64,000 bases of DNA from Thelonectria olida (GCA_020736575.1 JAGPYM010000042.1:1-64000), one strand, 5' to 3'. Counted from the stretch's first letter, positions 12,472 to 23,493 are shown. Notes: generated by a model from the sequence alone, not told the origin. Translations and numbers: made by a program.

Positions 12472-14532
12472 CTAGCACCAGCTGGAGCCAAGAGGCGTGA
12501 GCTTTACGGATTCAAAGACTGCAGATCCACCTTGTCCAGCAATGCTTATTCCCTTGGACTCCTGATATCTCGGCCAAACGTTGGCCGTCATAACCGTTCC
12601 GTCACCAGCAAAAATCTCAAGACTAGATCGGTCAATGAAAATATCCAGTGCCAGGCGCTTGCTGGCTGATACATCAATGACAGCTTTCCATGTTCCCGCC
12701 TGCCCGTAACCGGCGTCGCTGGTGTCGAGCGTCAGAGTACGGTCTGCCGTGGTGTAAGTAAGCAGAACCGACTCTGCTTTGGATTTGAAGAGCGAGATGG
12801 TGAACGACGACGCTGTTGTGGCACGGAGGTCTACTGCAACTTGTAACCTTGCTGTATTGGGGCTGCCAACAACCAGAGGGGCATCGGCAACCCTACGCCG
12901 TCCAAGATTCTTCACCGGACCGGCCGCAAGCTTGTCAAGCGCGGCAATTGGCCGACTGCCAAGGCCCCCGTCGCTGCGGATAAAAAGCTCCCGAGTGACC
13001 GACTGCGATCCAGCCCAGCCGTTGATGCGGCTCGGCCACTTGGACGTGGGCCAGTTGCCCATCCAGGTGATGGCCAGGTCGCGGCCCGAGGCATCCTTAT
13101 ACCACTGCATGGCGTAGCTGTCAGGGCCAGCATCAATGAGGCCACGCTTCTCGCTCGTAAAGACGGTGCCGTTGTAGGTGCCTGTCTCGTACCATCCCAG
13201 CGCGTTGCCGCCGTAAAAGAGAACCCACTTGTCGCCAAGAGGGAAGAAGTTGGGGCACTCCCATACGTTGCCCGTGCTGCCATCGCCCGTGTAAAGGATG
13301 CCAACGTAGGTCCAGGAGAGCAGGTCGGTGGAGCTGTACAGCAGGACTCTGCCGCTAACATCGTTGCTTGAGCCGATGACCATCTTCCACGAGTTGTCTG
13401 TAGGGTCATAAAAGACCTTGGGGTCGCGGAAGAACGTGGGCGCGCCTGGGGGAGGACGCGAAATAACGGGGTTCTTGACGTCGAGATCAAAGCGGATGCC
13501 GTCCTTGCTGGTTGCCGTGGACACCACCTCCTGCACTGTGTCAGGGTGGAAAGCCGTGTCCGTGTAGTCGGTAAAGATGAGACGCAGCTTGTTGCCATGA
13601 AGTTTGTCGACGACGGCGGAGCCAGTGAAGCGTCCAGAAGTGTCTTTGGCATTGTTCGTATCCTTCGGGGATAAGGCAATAGGCAGCTCGCGCCAATGCA
13701 CCGCATCGACGCTCTCAGCATGAGACCAGTACATGGGACCCCAAAAAGGAGCGTCTGGGTAGTACTGGCTGAAGAGGTGATGGCGTCCTTTCCATTGGCT
13801 GAGTCCGGCTGGATCGTTGATCCAACCCTGATACTGCGTGTAATGGAACTGGGGCCGCATGGGGTCTGCAGCCATCAGAGAGCAGGCCGGCGAACTGTGG
13901 GCTGCTGGCTGATTCGCCTCTCCGAGAACGTTGAACGTCAGGCCTTGGCCATCGCTAAGCGCATCACAGCCGACGCGGACGTCGTCCAGGTTGATGTGAC
14001 CCCACGACTCCGAAGTGCTGCTGTCATGCACGACAATGTGCACTTTCTGCCCTGCCCACTTGCTGGTATCCCAGACAATGCGGATCAGGGCCTCATCGTT
14101 GGTGCCCGTCTGCTTTAGAAGGAGCGCATTGTCCTTGTCGCGCACGAGACCAACATAGAGCTTCTCCGCATCATAGCCGCCGCCAACCAGGAAGCTCATG
14201 ACAGAGCTAGCTTGGAACGAGCTCGACTTCAGTTCGCCTACGGCCGCTTCTCCGCCCTGCGCAGTGCCCAGGATGAAGTTCTTGCCGACCTGGTTGAACG
14301 GGCCACCCCAGTACGAAGTAGCAGAAGAGACTGAGTCGCTTCCGAAGGCATTCCCGTTGGTGGCGCTCCATCCTTCGAGCGTGCCGGTCTCGAAGCTGGG
14401 ATTGCGCGGACCGGGGTACTGGTGAGAGTGGCAGTTTGGAAGTTTTGGGACGGAAGCCGCAAACGTCGTCGACGCAGACAGCGTCAGCAGAGCGACCGTC
14501 CGCGTCGACAGCGGATGGAGGGGGAAGTGCAT
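12472..14532 (-). CDS. Secreted GH32 exo-fructanase (inulinase/levanase type)
   Basis: A single exon of 686 aa. The start is the ATG of MHFPLHPLSTRTVALLTLSA, a signal peptide of about 25 residues; the ORF opens 9 nt upstream only with GTG. Residues about 40-190 form a beta-rich N-terminal module (PGPRNPSFETGTLEGWS ... DDVRVGCD) resembling a carbohydrate-binding module. The GH32 propeller starts at about 225. The catalytic set is present: nucleophile Asp240 in QGWINDPAG, Asp370 in FFRDPKVF and acid/base Glu426 in WECPNFF. A C-terminal beta-sandwich ends with the dyad-like DRSSLEIFAGDG. GH32 enzymes of this type release fructose from inulin, levan or sucrose outside the cell; which substrate is preferred cannot be read from sequence. 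The gene is divergent from a sugar transporter across a promoter holding two CGCGGA palindromes. It is the extracellular entry enzyme of the cluster. Confidence 0.93.
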   Translation of the reverse strand: MHFPLHPLSTRTVALLTLSASTTFAASVPKLPNCHSHQYPGPRNPSFETGTLEGWSATNGNAFGSDSVSSATSYWGGPFNQVGKNFILGTAQGGEAAVGELKSSSFQASSVMSFLVGGGYDAEKLYVGLVRDKDNALLLKQTGTNDEALIRIVWDTSKWAGQKVHIVVHDSSTSESWGHINLDDVRVGCDALSDGQGLTFNVLGEANQPAAHSSPACSLMAADPMRPQFHYTQYQGWINDPAGLSQWKGRHHLFSQYYPDAPFWGPMYWSHAESVDAVHWRELPIALSPKDTNNAKDTSGRFTGSAVVDKLHGNKLRLIFTDYTDTAFHPDTVQEVVSTATSKDGIRFDLDVKNPVISRPPPGAPTFFRDPKVFYDPTDNSWKMVIGSSNDVSGRVLLYSSTDLLSWTYVGILYTGDGSTGNVWECPNFFPLGDKWVLFYGGNALGWYETGTYNGTVFTSEKRGLIDAGPDSYAMQWYKDASGRDLAITWMGNWPTSKWPSRINGWAGSQSVTRELFIRSDGGLGSRPIAALDKLAAGPVKNLGRRRVADAPLVVGSPNTARLQVAVDLRATTASSFTISLFKSKAESVLLTYTTADRTLTLDTSDAGYGQAGTWKAVIDVSASKRLALDIFIDRSSLEIFAGDGTVMTANVWPRYQESKGISIAGQGGSAVFESVKLTPLGSSWC

Positions 14533-14876
14533 GTTGTTCACATGCTTCGTCAGATATCAAAGAAGGAGTAGGCAGTGCGGCAGTAGCTTATTCAAGGCTG
14601 AGGAGATAGATGTCTGTCTGTTATTTATACACCCAAGCAGCAGCAGCAGTTGATATATATGTGTTCCGCTGGAGAGCTACGAGGCATCCCTGTGTCTCTC
14701 GCGATGCACCTCACTCTGGCCACGGGGAGATTCAACCTCAGCACAATGGAAATCAAAACAATGCGGAGCGAGTAGCGGGCTGGCCGTGGAGAATCGCGCA
14801 TCATGCCTCTTCAGTTCTCAAGCGCCTGGTCAACTGGAGAGCGTGCGGGTGAGAGTCTAGCGATTGACCAGGATGT

Positions 14877-14901
14877 CGCGGACAGTCCTGGCTTCTCCGC
14901 G
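14877..14901. promoter_or_regulatory. CGCGGA-N13-TCCGCG palindrome
   Basis: Perfect 6-bp arms (14877-14882 and 14896-14901), about 345 bp upstream of the secreted GH32 start. The inverted CGG half-sites fit a Zn2Cys6 dimer site. Confidence 0.6.
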
Positions 14902-15231
14902 CGTGTGGGGACGCGCTGCAACCCAACTTGCCGACCCAGGTCCCCTCATCGAGTCAGCCCATCGCCAAGCGGAGATGTCGACATTCGGAAGGGCGATAGC
15001 TGCGCACAAAACTTGGTGTCGAAACTTGGCATGACGCATACCACCCAATGTGCAGAGCATATCGCTCCATGGGTTCTCGCATCTGGAAGCATCGTCCCCA
15101 GTCGGCAGCCAACTCGGGCGGGCGCACTAGCATTGTTCTAGAAGGTCGCTAGATGGCCCTAGCGTCCGCTAGCTCTGCCCCCACCTTGCTAGCGCAGTAA
15201 GATGGTGCGGGGATGCTGAGGGCACGTGCTT

Positions 15232-15256
15232 CGCGGAGTGCGAAATCCAGTCCGCG
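15232..15256. promoter_or_regulatory. CGCGGA-N13-TCCGCG palindrome, second copy
   Basis: Same arms and same 13-bp spacer as the site at 14877, with an unrelated spacer sequence. This argues that the arms and spacing, not a duplicated block, are under selection. Confidence 0.6.
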
Positions 15257-15720
15257 CTCCACATCTTCGGAAAAGCATGTTGGGGCTCCGCACTCAAATG
15301 AGGCAGATTACGGGGCAAGGTTTCTGTCGTCGTCGACAGCATTGGCTAGGACGGACATGGGAAGCGAAGTAGTCTCGGCCGGAGCTTGAAGTGATCATTC
15401 AACTTTCGGCCAGTTGTGGATATTGCGTTGAAGCCAACCTCATGATCGTCGTGGTCTCATGCTCACTACCCGCTGATTCCGTCTGCCCTCTCACTGTCCG
15501 ATTTCAGATGCAGGTTAGCAGAAGGAAGTGCCCTCTCTGGTTCCCATCGACGAGGGAAGAGGCGCCACATCCTGCCATCCTCATGAGGTATGTGGGCAAG
15601 CTTGGGAACTCCGTCTGTTGAATGGTTGTTGGCTCTGCTACTCGGTTAACGTGTTCAATAAGGCCACTCCATGGTTGGGCCCCTGCATCAGAATCAGAAA
15701 CCATGTAGTCCATCGTAGCG

Positions 15721-15803
15721 ACATGGGATTTGAAATGCGAACACGTGCTTGCATTCAGCTGCTCTCCAATCCCAGGTCTTACACACCTGGTTCAAATCCA
15801 TGT
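15721..15803. other. Nested inverted repeats, multi-hairpin element
   Basis: The outer arms acatgggatttgaa and ttcaaatccatgt pair with one bulge. Inside lie two further hairpins: atgcgaac...cttgcat, and ccaggt-N7-acctgg. Together they could fold as a three-way junction. No tRNA promoter boxes are in place. Function unknown. Confidence 0.4.
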
Positions 15804-16487
15804 ATGCTTAATTGAAGTGGCTTGCGCCCGTCTGGCTTGCCCCTCTCCGAGCAAGTGTCCAATAATCCTGATCCTCATGGAACTACTGCTGCCCCCTATC
15901 AACCGGGTTGATAGCTAGCTGCGTGGAAATGGCCCAATGGTAACTTTTCTGCAGCCGTCTCCTCGACTCCTGAGCTCTCACTTAATGGCTCATCTAACTT
16001 ACCTACCTTCCGTCTGTGGAAAGACGGCAGATCTTCTCCTTCAGTCTGGAATAACGTAAGCTAGTCTCGCTAAACTACGCTGCATTCTCTTTGGCCTTGA
16101 TGTAGTGCTTTCATCACGGATCCTGGATCTTGCCTCGCCTCCTAAGCACGACGAAGCTGACATCTGCCTGCGCTGAGTCAAATGAAGAAACAAGCCCAAC
16201 ACGTCCCTTGGTCTGTCCGCATGGCCGAGCCTCCCCTGTTCGAAATCTCCACGCATCCACAGTGAATAACACCCATCATGCTACGCCGTGTTTCTTCCCG
16301 ATTAGGAAGTGGGCGGTAATGGAGAAAAGATAAGGAAGATTTCGCCTCGCCTCTGTGAAGGAGAATCTATATCTAGTCGTCCAAATCCCACAGAATAATC
16401 CAACATCCATTCCCACATCCTCATCCCTCTTACGCAAGAAAACTCTTCTAGCAATCACAACTCACAAAGAACTACTCAATCAACACA

Positions 16488-18335
16488 ATGGGCGTGTCAA
16501 GGTTTGCGCTTGCAGTCCCAAAGGACGAGGCTGGCAAGTCCTGGCCGGCCATTGCTGTAGGGGCTTTTGTCGCCTTCGGAGGCGTTCTCTTTGGGTATGA
16601 TCGTTTTCTTCCTTCTACATCGTGAAAGATTCACTGATTGAATATCAGTTATGATACCGGGACTATTGGCGGCATCTTAGCTATGGACTACTGGAAGGAA
16701 CTCTTCTCAACCGGCTACACAGATTCTCATGGCCAACCCGATGTCTCTCCCTCCCAGTCGTCCGCGATCGTCTCTATCCTTTCGGCAGGCACCTTTTTCG
16801 GCGCGCTGTGCTCCCCGTTCCTTGGTGACTATATCGGTCGTCGATGGGCGCTCATCGCCTCGTCCTGGGTCTTCAACTTTGGCGTTATTCTCCAGGTTGT
16901 GGCTGTCTCTATCCCTCTCTTCCTAGCTGGTCGATTCTTTGCTGGGTTTGGCGTCGGTTTGATCTCAGCTTTGAGTATGATACATCCTCATATCACAACC
17001 TGGCCTCAGTTGTGCTAATCAGAACTTAGTTCCGCTTTATCAATCCGAGACGGCCCCAAAATGGATCCGAGGTGCCATCGTCGGTGCTTACCAGTTCTCT
17101 ATTACCATCGGTCTTCTCCTCGCCGCCGTGGTGAATAATGCAACTCAAGGCCGGAATGATACTGGGTCATACCGGATCCCGGTCGCCGTCCAATTCTCCT
17201 TTGCGATTGTCTTAATCGGTGGAATGCTGGTACTCCCAGAAACCCCCCGTTATCTCATTATGCGAGACAAGATTGAACAGGCGGCCCAGTCCCTAGCGAA
17301 GCTGAGGAGGCTTGCCCCGGATCACCCCGCCGTCTTGGAGGAGCTGAACGAGATCAGGGCGAACCACAACTACGAACGAAGCGTGAGCAAGTCGAGCTAC
17401 CTTGACTGTTTTCGCGGCCCGATGGCCAAGAGACAATGGACAGGCATGGCTCTCCAGGCCCTGCAGCAATGCACGGGTGTCAACTTCATATTTTACTACG
17501 GCACGCAGTATTTCAAGAACTCCGGCATGAATGACTCCTTCATCATCCAGGTCATCACTTCCTGCGTCAACGTAGGCTCAACGATTCCTGGGCTCTATGC
17601 CATCGACAAGTGGGGACGACGCCCGCTCCTTTTCTGGGGTGCCGTCGGCATGTGCATCTCGCAGTTTATTGTCGCCATGCTAGGGACTTTGACGACATCC
17701 CAAGACAGTGCCGGCAATACTATCGTCTACAACGTCGCGGCGCAGAAGGCCGGCATCGCCTTTATCTGCATCTACATCTTCTTCTTCGCCTCCACCTGGG
17801 GACCGATTGCCTGGGTCGTCACGGGTGAAATCTTCCCGCTGCAAACACGCGCCAAGAGCCTTTCCATTACAACTGCAACCAATGTAGGACATTTCCGTCT
17901 CACCCATCCCCTGACACAACTGAAGACTCTCGTTCTACTGAACTGTGGCTGACTCCCATACAGTGGCTCCTCAACTGGGCCATCGCATTCGCAACGCCCT
18001 ACCTGGTCAATTTCGGGCCTGGCAACGCAAATCTTCAGTCCAAGATCTTCTTCGTCTGGTTCGGCGCCTGTTTCATCTGCGTGGCCTTTGTGTACTTCTT
18101 TATATATGAAACCAAAGGACTCAGCCTGGAAGAGGTCGACGAGCTGTACAACGAAGTCAGCAGCGCACGCAAGAGCACTGGATGGGAGCCCACCACCACT
18201 TTCAAGGAACGTGAGGCGGCTGCGGGCCACGAAGGTGTGCTCGATCTTGGCAGTGAGAAGGCGGATTTCAAGAACATCGTCCACAAATTGAGCCACGACA
18301 ATGTCGAGCCGGGTGGTCATGCCGAGGTTGCTTAA
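16488..18335 (+). CDS. MFS hexose transporter
   Basis: Four exons (16488-16594, 16649-16974, 17030-17883, 17964-18335) give 552 aa with all phases closed. Twelve transmembrane segments are expected. Sugar-porter signatures are present: GVLFGYDTGTIGG in helix 1, GDYIGRRWAL between helices 2 and 3, GRFFAGFGVGLIS in helix 4, PETPRYL before the central loop, QQCTGVNFIFYYG in helix 7, DKWGRRPLL, and ETKGLSLEEVDELY after helix 12. This places it with fungal high-affinity hexose/H+ symporters of the plasma membrane. Fructose is the plausible cargo given the neighbouring GH32 gene, but sequence alone does not separate glucose from fructose. It is transcribed away from the GH32 gene and toward the first regulator. 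Confidence 0.92.
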
Positions 18336-19326
18336 GACCACAAGGAAACCCTACGAGTAGTCTTTAAAGCCAAAGCTTGACTTAACTTGGATAACTACAT
18401 TGCGAGTAAGTAAATACCTAGATAGATATTCAAATTAAGATCCTTTACAGACTCTAGATATAACCACTTACCCTAGAGCGGTCCTCGAGTGCACTATATT
18501 AAACTTAAATCACAAGTATCACAAATAGAAGAAAGGGAAAGGTAGCTAATAAGCCCATGAGTATGGGCGACTCGTCGATATATTGAAGTCATAGAACAAT
18601 GAGATCGAACGTTATAGGAGTCGCGTGAGAAGGTTGCTGCATCTAAGCCTCAACCTTGTCATGCTCAAACCGTAAAGGAATGCCAATTTCTCACTTTCTG
18701 AAAGCACTTGGGTGTTCAAGTTCTGACCTCCCCTTTGCCGGGCTAGCATAAGTGTATGTAGCTCGCTGTAGCAGTGTAGCATTCACGCCACAGCTCTGTG
18801 TAGGTGCAGGGCGGTTGAGCAGTTCAGTTCAGACCCCTGTTGAACCTGGCCACTGTCGGCCCGAGATGATGACATGCTCACGGCCGTGCGCATCGGAACC
18901 GCCTCCCAAGGCCATGGCTGGAACCAATGGCAGAGCCAGGCCATGCCATCAACGCATCAGCCCGCAGGCACCCCTGGCCAGCTGGGGCTTCTAGAAGTAG
19001 CAGGAGGCATTCTAGCGCCGCGCTAGAAGGAACCGGGCGCCAAACCCGGTGGCGAACTCACCAAGTCTCCTCTTTGACTGACGGCCTCTGGCGTCGCGAC
19101 TCTTCACATTGGACGATTTCAGGGCAGAGCCAGGTTTTCAATCGACCGGTTCGACAGGTTTGCAGCCTCCGAGAGCATCAGCAGCGACTGCGGGGTTGAC
19201 GCCCGGGCAGAGTGGCATCTCCGCGTCCCCGAGCTCGCCGTGGCATATTTATCTCTAGTACGCCGTATGATGGGGCCCAGAAGCCCAAGGCGAGAGCCAA
19301 GCCTGCAAACTCCCCTTATCATAGCC
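18336..19326. promoter_or_regulatory. Transporter 3' flank and promoter of regulator 1
   Basis: No gene is seen. Upstream of the regulator start lies ACCGGG-N7-CCCGGT (19032-19050), a CGG-N9-CCG arrangement, and a single TCCGCG at 19220-19225. Autoregulation is possible but unproven. Confidence 0.45.
19032..19050. promoter_or_regulatory. ACCGGG-N7-CCCGGT palindrome upstream of regulator 1
   Basis: Perfect 6-bp arms about 280 bp before the start codon. The CGG/CCG core fits Zn2Cys6 binding, but the arms differ from the CGCGGA sites in the enzyme promoters. Confidence 0.4.
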
Positions 19327-21220
19327 ATGGGGGAATACCAGCGGAAGAGGCTGGTTGTTGCCTGCGACGTCTGTCGGGGGCGGAGGACGAAATGCGACGG
19401 CCAACGGCCCAAGTGTGGCTTTTGTCAAGTTCACGGTGCTCCCTGCGTTTATCAGGCCGCTCCCCGGCCGCCTCCGTCGAGGTGAAGCATTCCATACTGA
19501 AACCAGACTCGTTGGACTGGACTTACTCTTATGTCTAGGCTGGAGCTTGACGTTGCGGGCATGCGCGAACGGCTGGATGACATTATCGAGCTGCTCGCGT
19601 CGGACCAGCGGCGGACCAAGGACGCTCGCGCCTGGCCACTCCCTGCGGTCAACTGGACCACTTCACTCTACGGGTCGTTTCAAAGCTCTCCAGGGGCCTC
19701 AAGCGGCCACGAGGTCAGGTATGAGCCTGATGACTCGGCATTCCCTGTCATGATCCTTCAGCGGAGGACGATGATGGTCCTTCTCGGCCTCGATCCGAAC
19801 CTGGGTGCCTGGCTGAGCAACATGGAACGATCCGCCCGTCTATCATCAGGTCGAGACCAAGCTGTGCCTCTGCGGATGTTTCTGTTTTCACCAGATAGCA
19901 TATCTTCTACTCTTCAGGCCTTCTCTGAAAGGATTCATGTTTGGCTGCCCATCATCTCCTCCGACTTCCACGAATCGTTTTCCCAATGCATCGGCGGACA
20001 GAGTCCCTCGCCTTCAGACACCTGTCTGGCTATGTTGGCCATGGCTCTCGGATCCCTTGCCGCTACGGACACAATCACGGTGGCTCTCGAAGAGAGACCC
20101 GGCACTGAGTACTTCGCCGAGGCAGCCAAATTGCTTCCCGACGTGCTACTCGACTTCGGTGTCCGGAGCCTGCAGTGCTTGATTCTTTTTGCCGTGTACC
20201 ACATGTGCCTCGTTCGGCCATGTCAGGCACACGATCATGTCCTCATAGCCTCAGCCAGAGCGCAGAACATGCTGAAGATCCACTCTTACGGAGCCGACAG
20301 CCAGACCTTGGAAGCCTTGCGGCGCGCCTACTGGGCCATCCTCCTCATAGAAAGCGAGCTCTCTACTCAGCTTGATCTACCCAACAGCGGGATCTGGCAG
20401 CACGAAGAAGAAGCTCAGTTGCCATCTGCCGACGGGATTTGGCACTTCCCCCACGCAGGGGAAAGTGCCATGCCGTCCCCACCGACGCAAGCTTCTGAGC
20501 CTGACTCCGATGTTACCCCAGCTTACTTCCTGGCCGAGATAGCTATGCGGAGAATGCTGCGGCGCTGCACAACATCAGTTAGCAAATCAGCGGAGGGCGA
20601 GGTCAGGTACGCGCCCGTCATCGCCAGAGAGCTGGAGCTACAGCTGGACGGGTGGTTCGAGTATCTGCCGCCATCTCTAATCTTTCACAAACAGCCCACG
20701 ACCATGTATGAGGTGGCCGAAGTCCCTCGTGCCCAATTCTTGCAAGCCCAGTTCTTTGCATGCAAGGCCTCCATCTCCTGGCCCGCTGTTTACCAAACCA
20801 TCCAACTGGGTTTCGCGGACGAAGACCTGCTTCCGTATTACGTCAAGTTCTTTGACGACTATGTGTCGTTTGTTCTAGCTGCCATCGGGTCGATGCAGAC
20901 GTGCATCATGAATACCTGGACTCTGGCCACGAGGTAAAGTGCATGTTTCAAGCGACGCTGGGAAGTCTAGGCAAGAGTAATAGGGGCTAATGCTCGACAC
21001 TTGCAGCATCTTCATAATCACAATGGCGGCCATTCGAGCCATTGATACGGATTGGCTCGAGGAAGGTCTAAACTCACGGGTTTTCCGCTGTTTCTCCCTT
21101 GCATCTGAATCCTTTGTGGGATTGGCCCCGTATAGCGCGTCTCTGGCAGCACTCGCCGAGATCATACAAGAAAGCGTGGATCGGGTTCGAGATAGACCGG
21201 CCCCGGATCAGAATATGTAA
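19327..21220 (+). CDS. Zn2Cys6 transcription factor (cluster regulator 1)
   Basis: Three exons (19327-19481, 19539-20933, 21007-21220) give 587 aa. The DNA-binding domain is at the N terminus: Cys13, Cys16, Cys23, Cys30, Cys33 and Cys40 in ACDVCRGRRTKCDGQRPKCG. An intron follows immediately, and the next exon opens with a probable dimerisation coil (LELDVAGMRERLDDIIELLA). The remainder is a helical fungal-type regulator middle domain, including YFLAEIAMRRMLRRCTT. The start MGEYQRKRL is chosen because upstream residues in the frame are unlike a protein. It is clearly paralogous to the regulator at 26898: both share YFLAEI(A/S)MRRML and ELELQLD-W blocks. The Cys pattern differs from the InuR/AmyR family as I remember it, so it should not be named InuR. 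Inferred role: pathway-specific activator of the fructan cluster. Confidence 0.88.
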
Positions 21221-22011
21221 TACACGTTGTGTTAAGCCGGCCTTTCTCTTTTGACTTATCGTCTCCTGGCCATGACCAGAGCAACACTGTCCCCATGTGC
21301 GAACGTGTTCTTCATCTTGATTCTGTATTATATATTCGAAAGACCACCTTGCTGGCCAGATGTGCCTGCGAGCTTGACGGAGCTTCAGCTTGCTGTGTCC
21401 CCTGCATCTTGATTTGACAGCCAACGCCAAACAACTCGAGGCTTGACGTCAGCTTCTATTGATACTCTGCTTTGGCCATCCAGTCTCTTGTTTGTGGCCT
21501 ATGAATATTAGATATAACTTCATTCTAGCACTAAACATAGACTCAGATGTACGGTTACAAGCTATTATAGTACCATAGAGATATAGATCCTTTAGTTACT
21601 AACCTTTATAAAGACAAGTCCTCACAATTGTTTCTAAAGTCTTAAGCCCAAGATAGTCTAAAACTTAGGAAAGTTTCATACTAAGCCTTAAGATAAAGCC
21701 TGTAATTCTATGATATGATAGAGATTAATATTTAAAGGCTGTCTTTATTTTATAACAACAACATATCAACCTCGGCTCAAGAGAGGCATAGTGCACTCTC
21801 CGAGGATCCATTACTTGTTGATACAAACTGATCCTAGGTAGATGTATATTAGCTCTAGTCACAAGCGCCGCAAATCACACGCGAACTAATTTATAGCCAT
21901 TTTGACGGTTTTATTTATGGTATATATCCTATATACCGGCAAGAGGTCCATTGCCAGTTGACTAGCAGTCATCTTCTTTGGATCTCACTACAAGCTTCAC
22001 TAATACTGGAT
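21221..22011. other. Convergent 3' flanks, no gene seen
   Basis: This stretch separates the stops of regulator 1 and the GH172 gene. It is moderately AT-rich at 21500-21780, with no ORF of note. Confidence 0.5.
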
Positions 22012-23403
22012 TCATTTCGTCTGCTGCCCCTTCAGGCCCTCAAGAAAGCGTCGTCGAATATCCTTGGCATGTTCAATGTTCTTCTTCGCACGCTCCCGCG
22101 AGTCTCGAGCCCGCCTCTCCAGCCATGCATCCCTGTCCCGCACAAAGGCATTCATCCGATCTCTCTGCTGCTCCACCATGGCCTTTCTCTTGGGATCCAG
22201 AGCCTCGAGCTGGGGTGGCGCCGGGTGCTCACCAGCGGGGAAATCAGGCTTGCGAGGAATTCGATCCTCTACCGGCAGGATGTTGAGCGTGGGACTAGGC
22301 AGGGTCTGGTACCAGTACGCTGTGGTAGACCAGTCGTCCCGCAGGTGGTTCGCATGCCCTGTCTCCATGGTGACGCGGATTTTCTTGCTGAAACGGACAG
22401 GGTCGGCAAGGTGCCATCGGTAGCTGACCTGATGGTTTGGCACATCTTCCTCGTGGATGATGGTGCCGCAGAAGGGGTACGCGTTCTTCTGCATGCCCCA
22501 ACCCTGGCTGAAGTAGTCTTCGCCGCCAGTGCCGTGCATCGAAGGGGGCCATGTGTCGTCGTCGATGAAGATCATATCGTCGCCTTCACCCCACCAAGTC
22601 CCCTGGAAGTGGGCAACGCTCTGGTTGCAGCCGATATACTGGCCAGCGCCCTCCGTTTCCAAGATGACGTAGTTGCCTTTGCCATCGAGATTGGGCACCT
22701 GCGTTTCCAAGCTATTGGTCTGGATGCTCTCGGGAGCCCAACCGCTGGTAGGGTTCTCGCGGCGCCAGTACGCGTGGAAGAAGAGGGTGTCCTTGCTGAG
22801 CGGTTCGGGCAACAGCTCGTAGTCAATGTAAAAGTATTGAATGTAAGCTTGGTCGTTCTGGTTCTCGATCTCGATACGAGCGCGCTTGTTGAAGGGCATC
22901 TGGAGGTAGCAGTTGAAAGCCGCGGCACCGCCGAACTTCTTCTCCTCGGACGGCTTCACGGATACTGTAAAGGGGAGTGACTGGAAATTGGCTGCCATGG
23001 AGTGGCCCAGGCAGAAGAAATCGCCGATGGGGGCCAGAACGTTTGGGGTCTCCGAGTCATCCCAGTACATCTTGATCAGCACCTTGCGATAGTAGTCCGG
23101 GTCGCTGACTTCGTAGTTCAGGCCGAGAGCGTTGTGCACCTCCATCATGGCAACGCCGGACTTGGAGTATGGGATGAGGCCGGGGCCAATGATGCGGCGG
23201 CATGTCTGGACGAACCACAGGTGGGTGATGACGCCAGGCCCCTCGAGGTCCGCCAAGACAGCCGTTTCCCCTGGTTGGATCACCCAGGCATCTTCGTTGA
23301 GACCGCTGTGGTCCCAACTGGAGACGCGACCGGTGCGCGCCGTTTTCAATTTTGCAGCATTGCTGAGGAGGTCGCTGCCGAGGGAGGAGCTGAAATTGTT
23401 CAT
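22012..23403 (-). CDS. Cytosolic GH172 (DUF2961) fructofuranosidase-type enzyme
   Basis: An intronless gene of 463 aa from the ATG of MNNFSSSLGS. An in-frame ATG 81 nt upstream lies in sequence created by a transposon junction and is not credible. There is no signal peptide. The jelly-roll core carries family hallmarks: GPGVITHLWF near the N terminus, and the pair Glu273 (WWGEGDD) and Glu295 (GTGGEDYF), which match the catalytic nucleophile and acid/base of characterised GH172. The last 70 residues are charged and probably coiled coil. Characterised GH172 members act on alpha-fructofuranosides, including reversible difructose dianhydride I/inulobiose conversion, or on arabinofuranosides. The flanking GH32 genes and sugar transporters favour fructosides. 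A hAT element begins 79 bp upstream of the start, cutting the gene off from its original promoter. Confidence 0.88.
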   Translation of the reverse strand: MNNFSSSLGSDLLSNAAKLKTARTGRVSSWDHSGLNEDAWVIQPGETAVLADLEGPGVITHLWFVQTCRRIIGPGLIPYSKSGVAMMEVHNALGLNYEVSDPDYYRKVLIKMYWDDSETPNVLAPIGDFFCLGHSMAANFQSLPFTVSVKPSEEKKFGGAAAFNCYLQMPFNKRARIEIENQNDQAYIQYFYIDYELLPEPLSKDTLFFHAYWRRENPTSGWAPESIQTNSLETQVPNLDGKGNYVILETEGAGQYIGCNQSVAHFQGTWWGEGDDMIFIDDDTWPPSMHGTGGEDYFSQGWGMQKNAYPFCGTIIHEEDVPNHQVSYRWHLADPVRFSKKIRVTMETGHANHLRDDWSTTAYWYQTLPSPTLNILPVEDRIPRKPDFPAGEHPAPPQLEALDPKRKAMVEQQRDRMNAFVRDRDAWLERRARDSRERAKKNIEHAKDIRRRFLEGLKGQQTK

Positions 23404-23473
23404 GATATTTTGGATATTTCGGACTTTGTTGCAGTATTGATGCTGGTGAAATGTGTTCCCGGTTGGAAAGGCC

Positions 23474-23481
23474 TTGTAGAG
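23474..23481. repeat. Target-site duplication TTGTAGAG (GH172 side)
   Basis: Eight bp directly abutting the element; identical to 26544-26551. An 8-bp duplication is diagnostic of hAT insertion. Confidence 0.93.
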
Positions 23482-23493
23482 CATACCTGGGCG

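Larger units (their letters stand above)
14533..16487. promoter_or_regulatory. Divergent GH32 / hexose-transporter promoter
   Basis: A 1.95 kb gene-free interval between two divergent starts. It holds two identical-spacing palindromes, CGCGGA-N13-TCCGCG, plus isolated GCGGA half-sites at 14763 and 14969 and a TCCGC near 15293. GCGGA/TCCGC contains the CGG half-site typical of Zn2Cys6 dimers. A multi-hairpin sequence lies at 15721-15803. I infer coordinate control of both genes by the cluster regulators; nothing here proves it. Confidence 0.65.

Noticed and set aside
12912..13721. 269-codon ORF inside the secreted GH32 gene
   Set aside because: Same strand, other frame, Arg/Ala/Ser/Pro-rich composition typical of a shadow of a GC-rich coding region.
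15721..15803. Possible tRNA because of GGTTCAAATCC
   Set aside because: The outer arms pair, but there is no A-box, D-arm or correct T-stem geometry; better described as nested inverted repeats.
23404..23484. In-frame upstream ATG of GH172
   Set aside because: The ATG is created by the transposon junction and its codons are leader sequence, not conserved protein.
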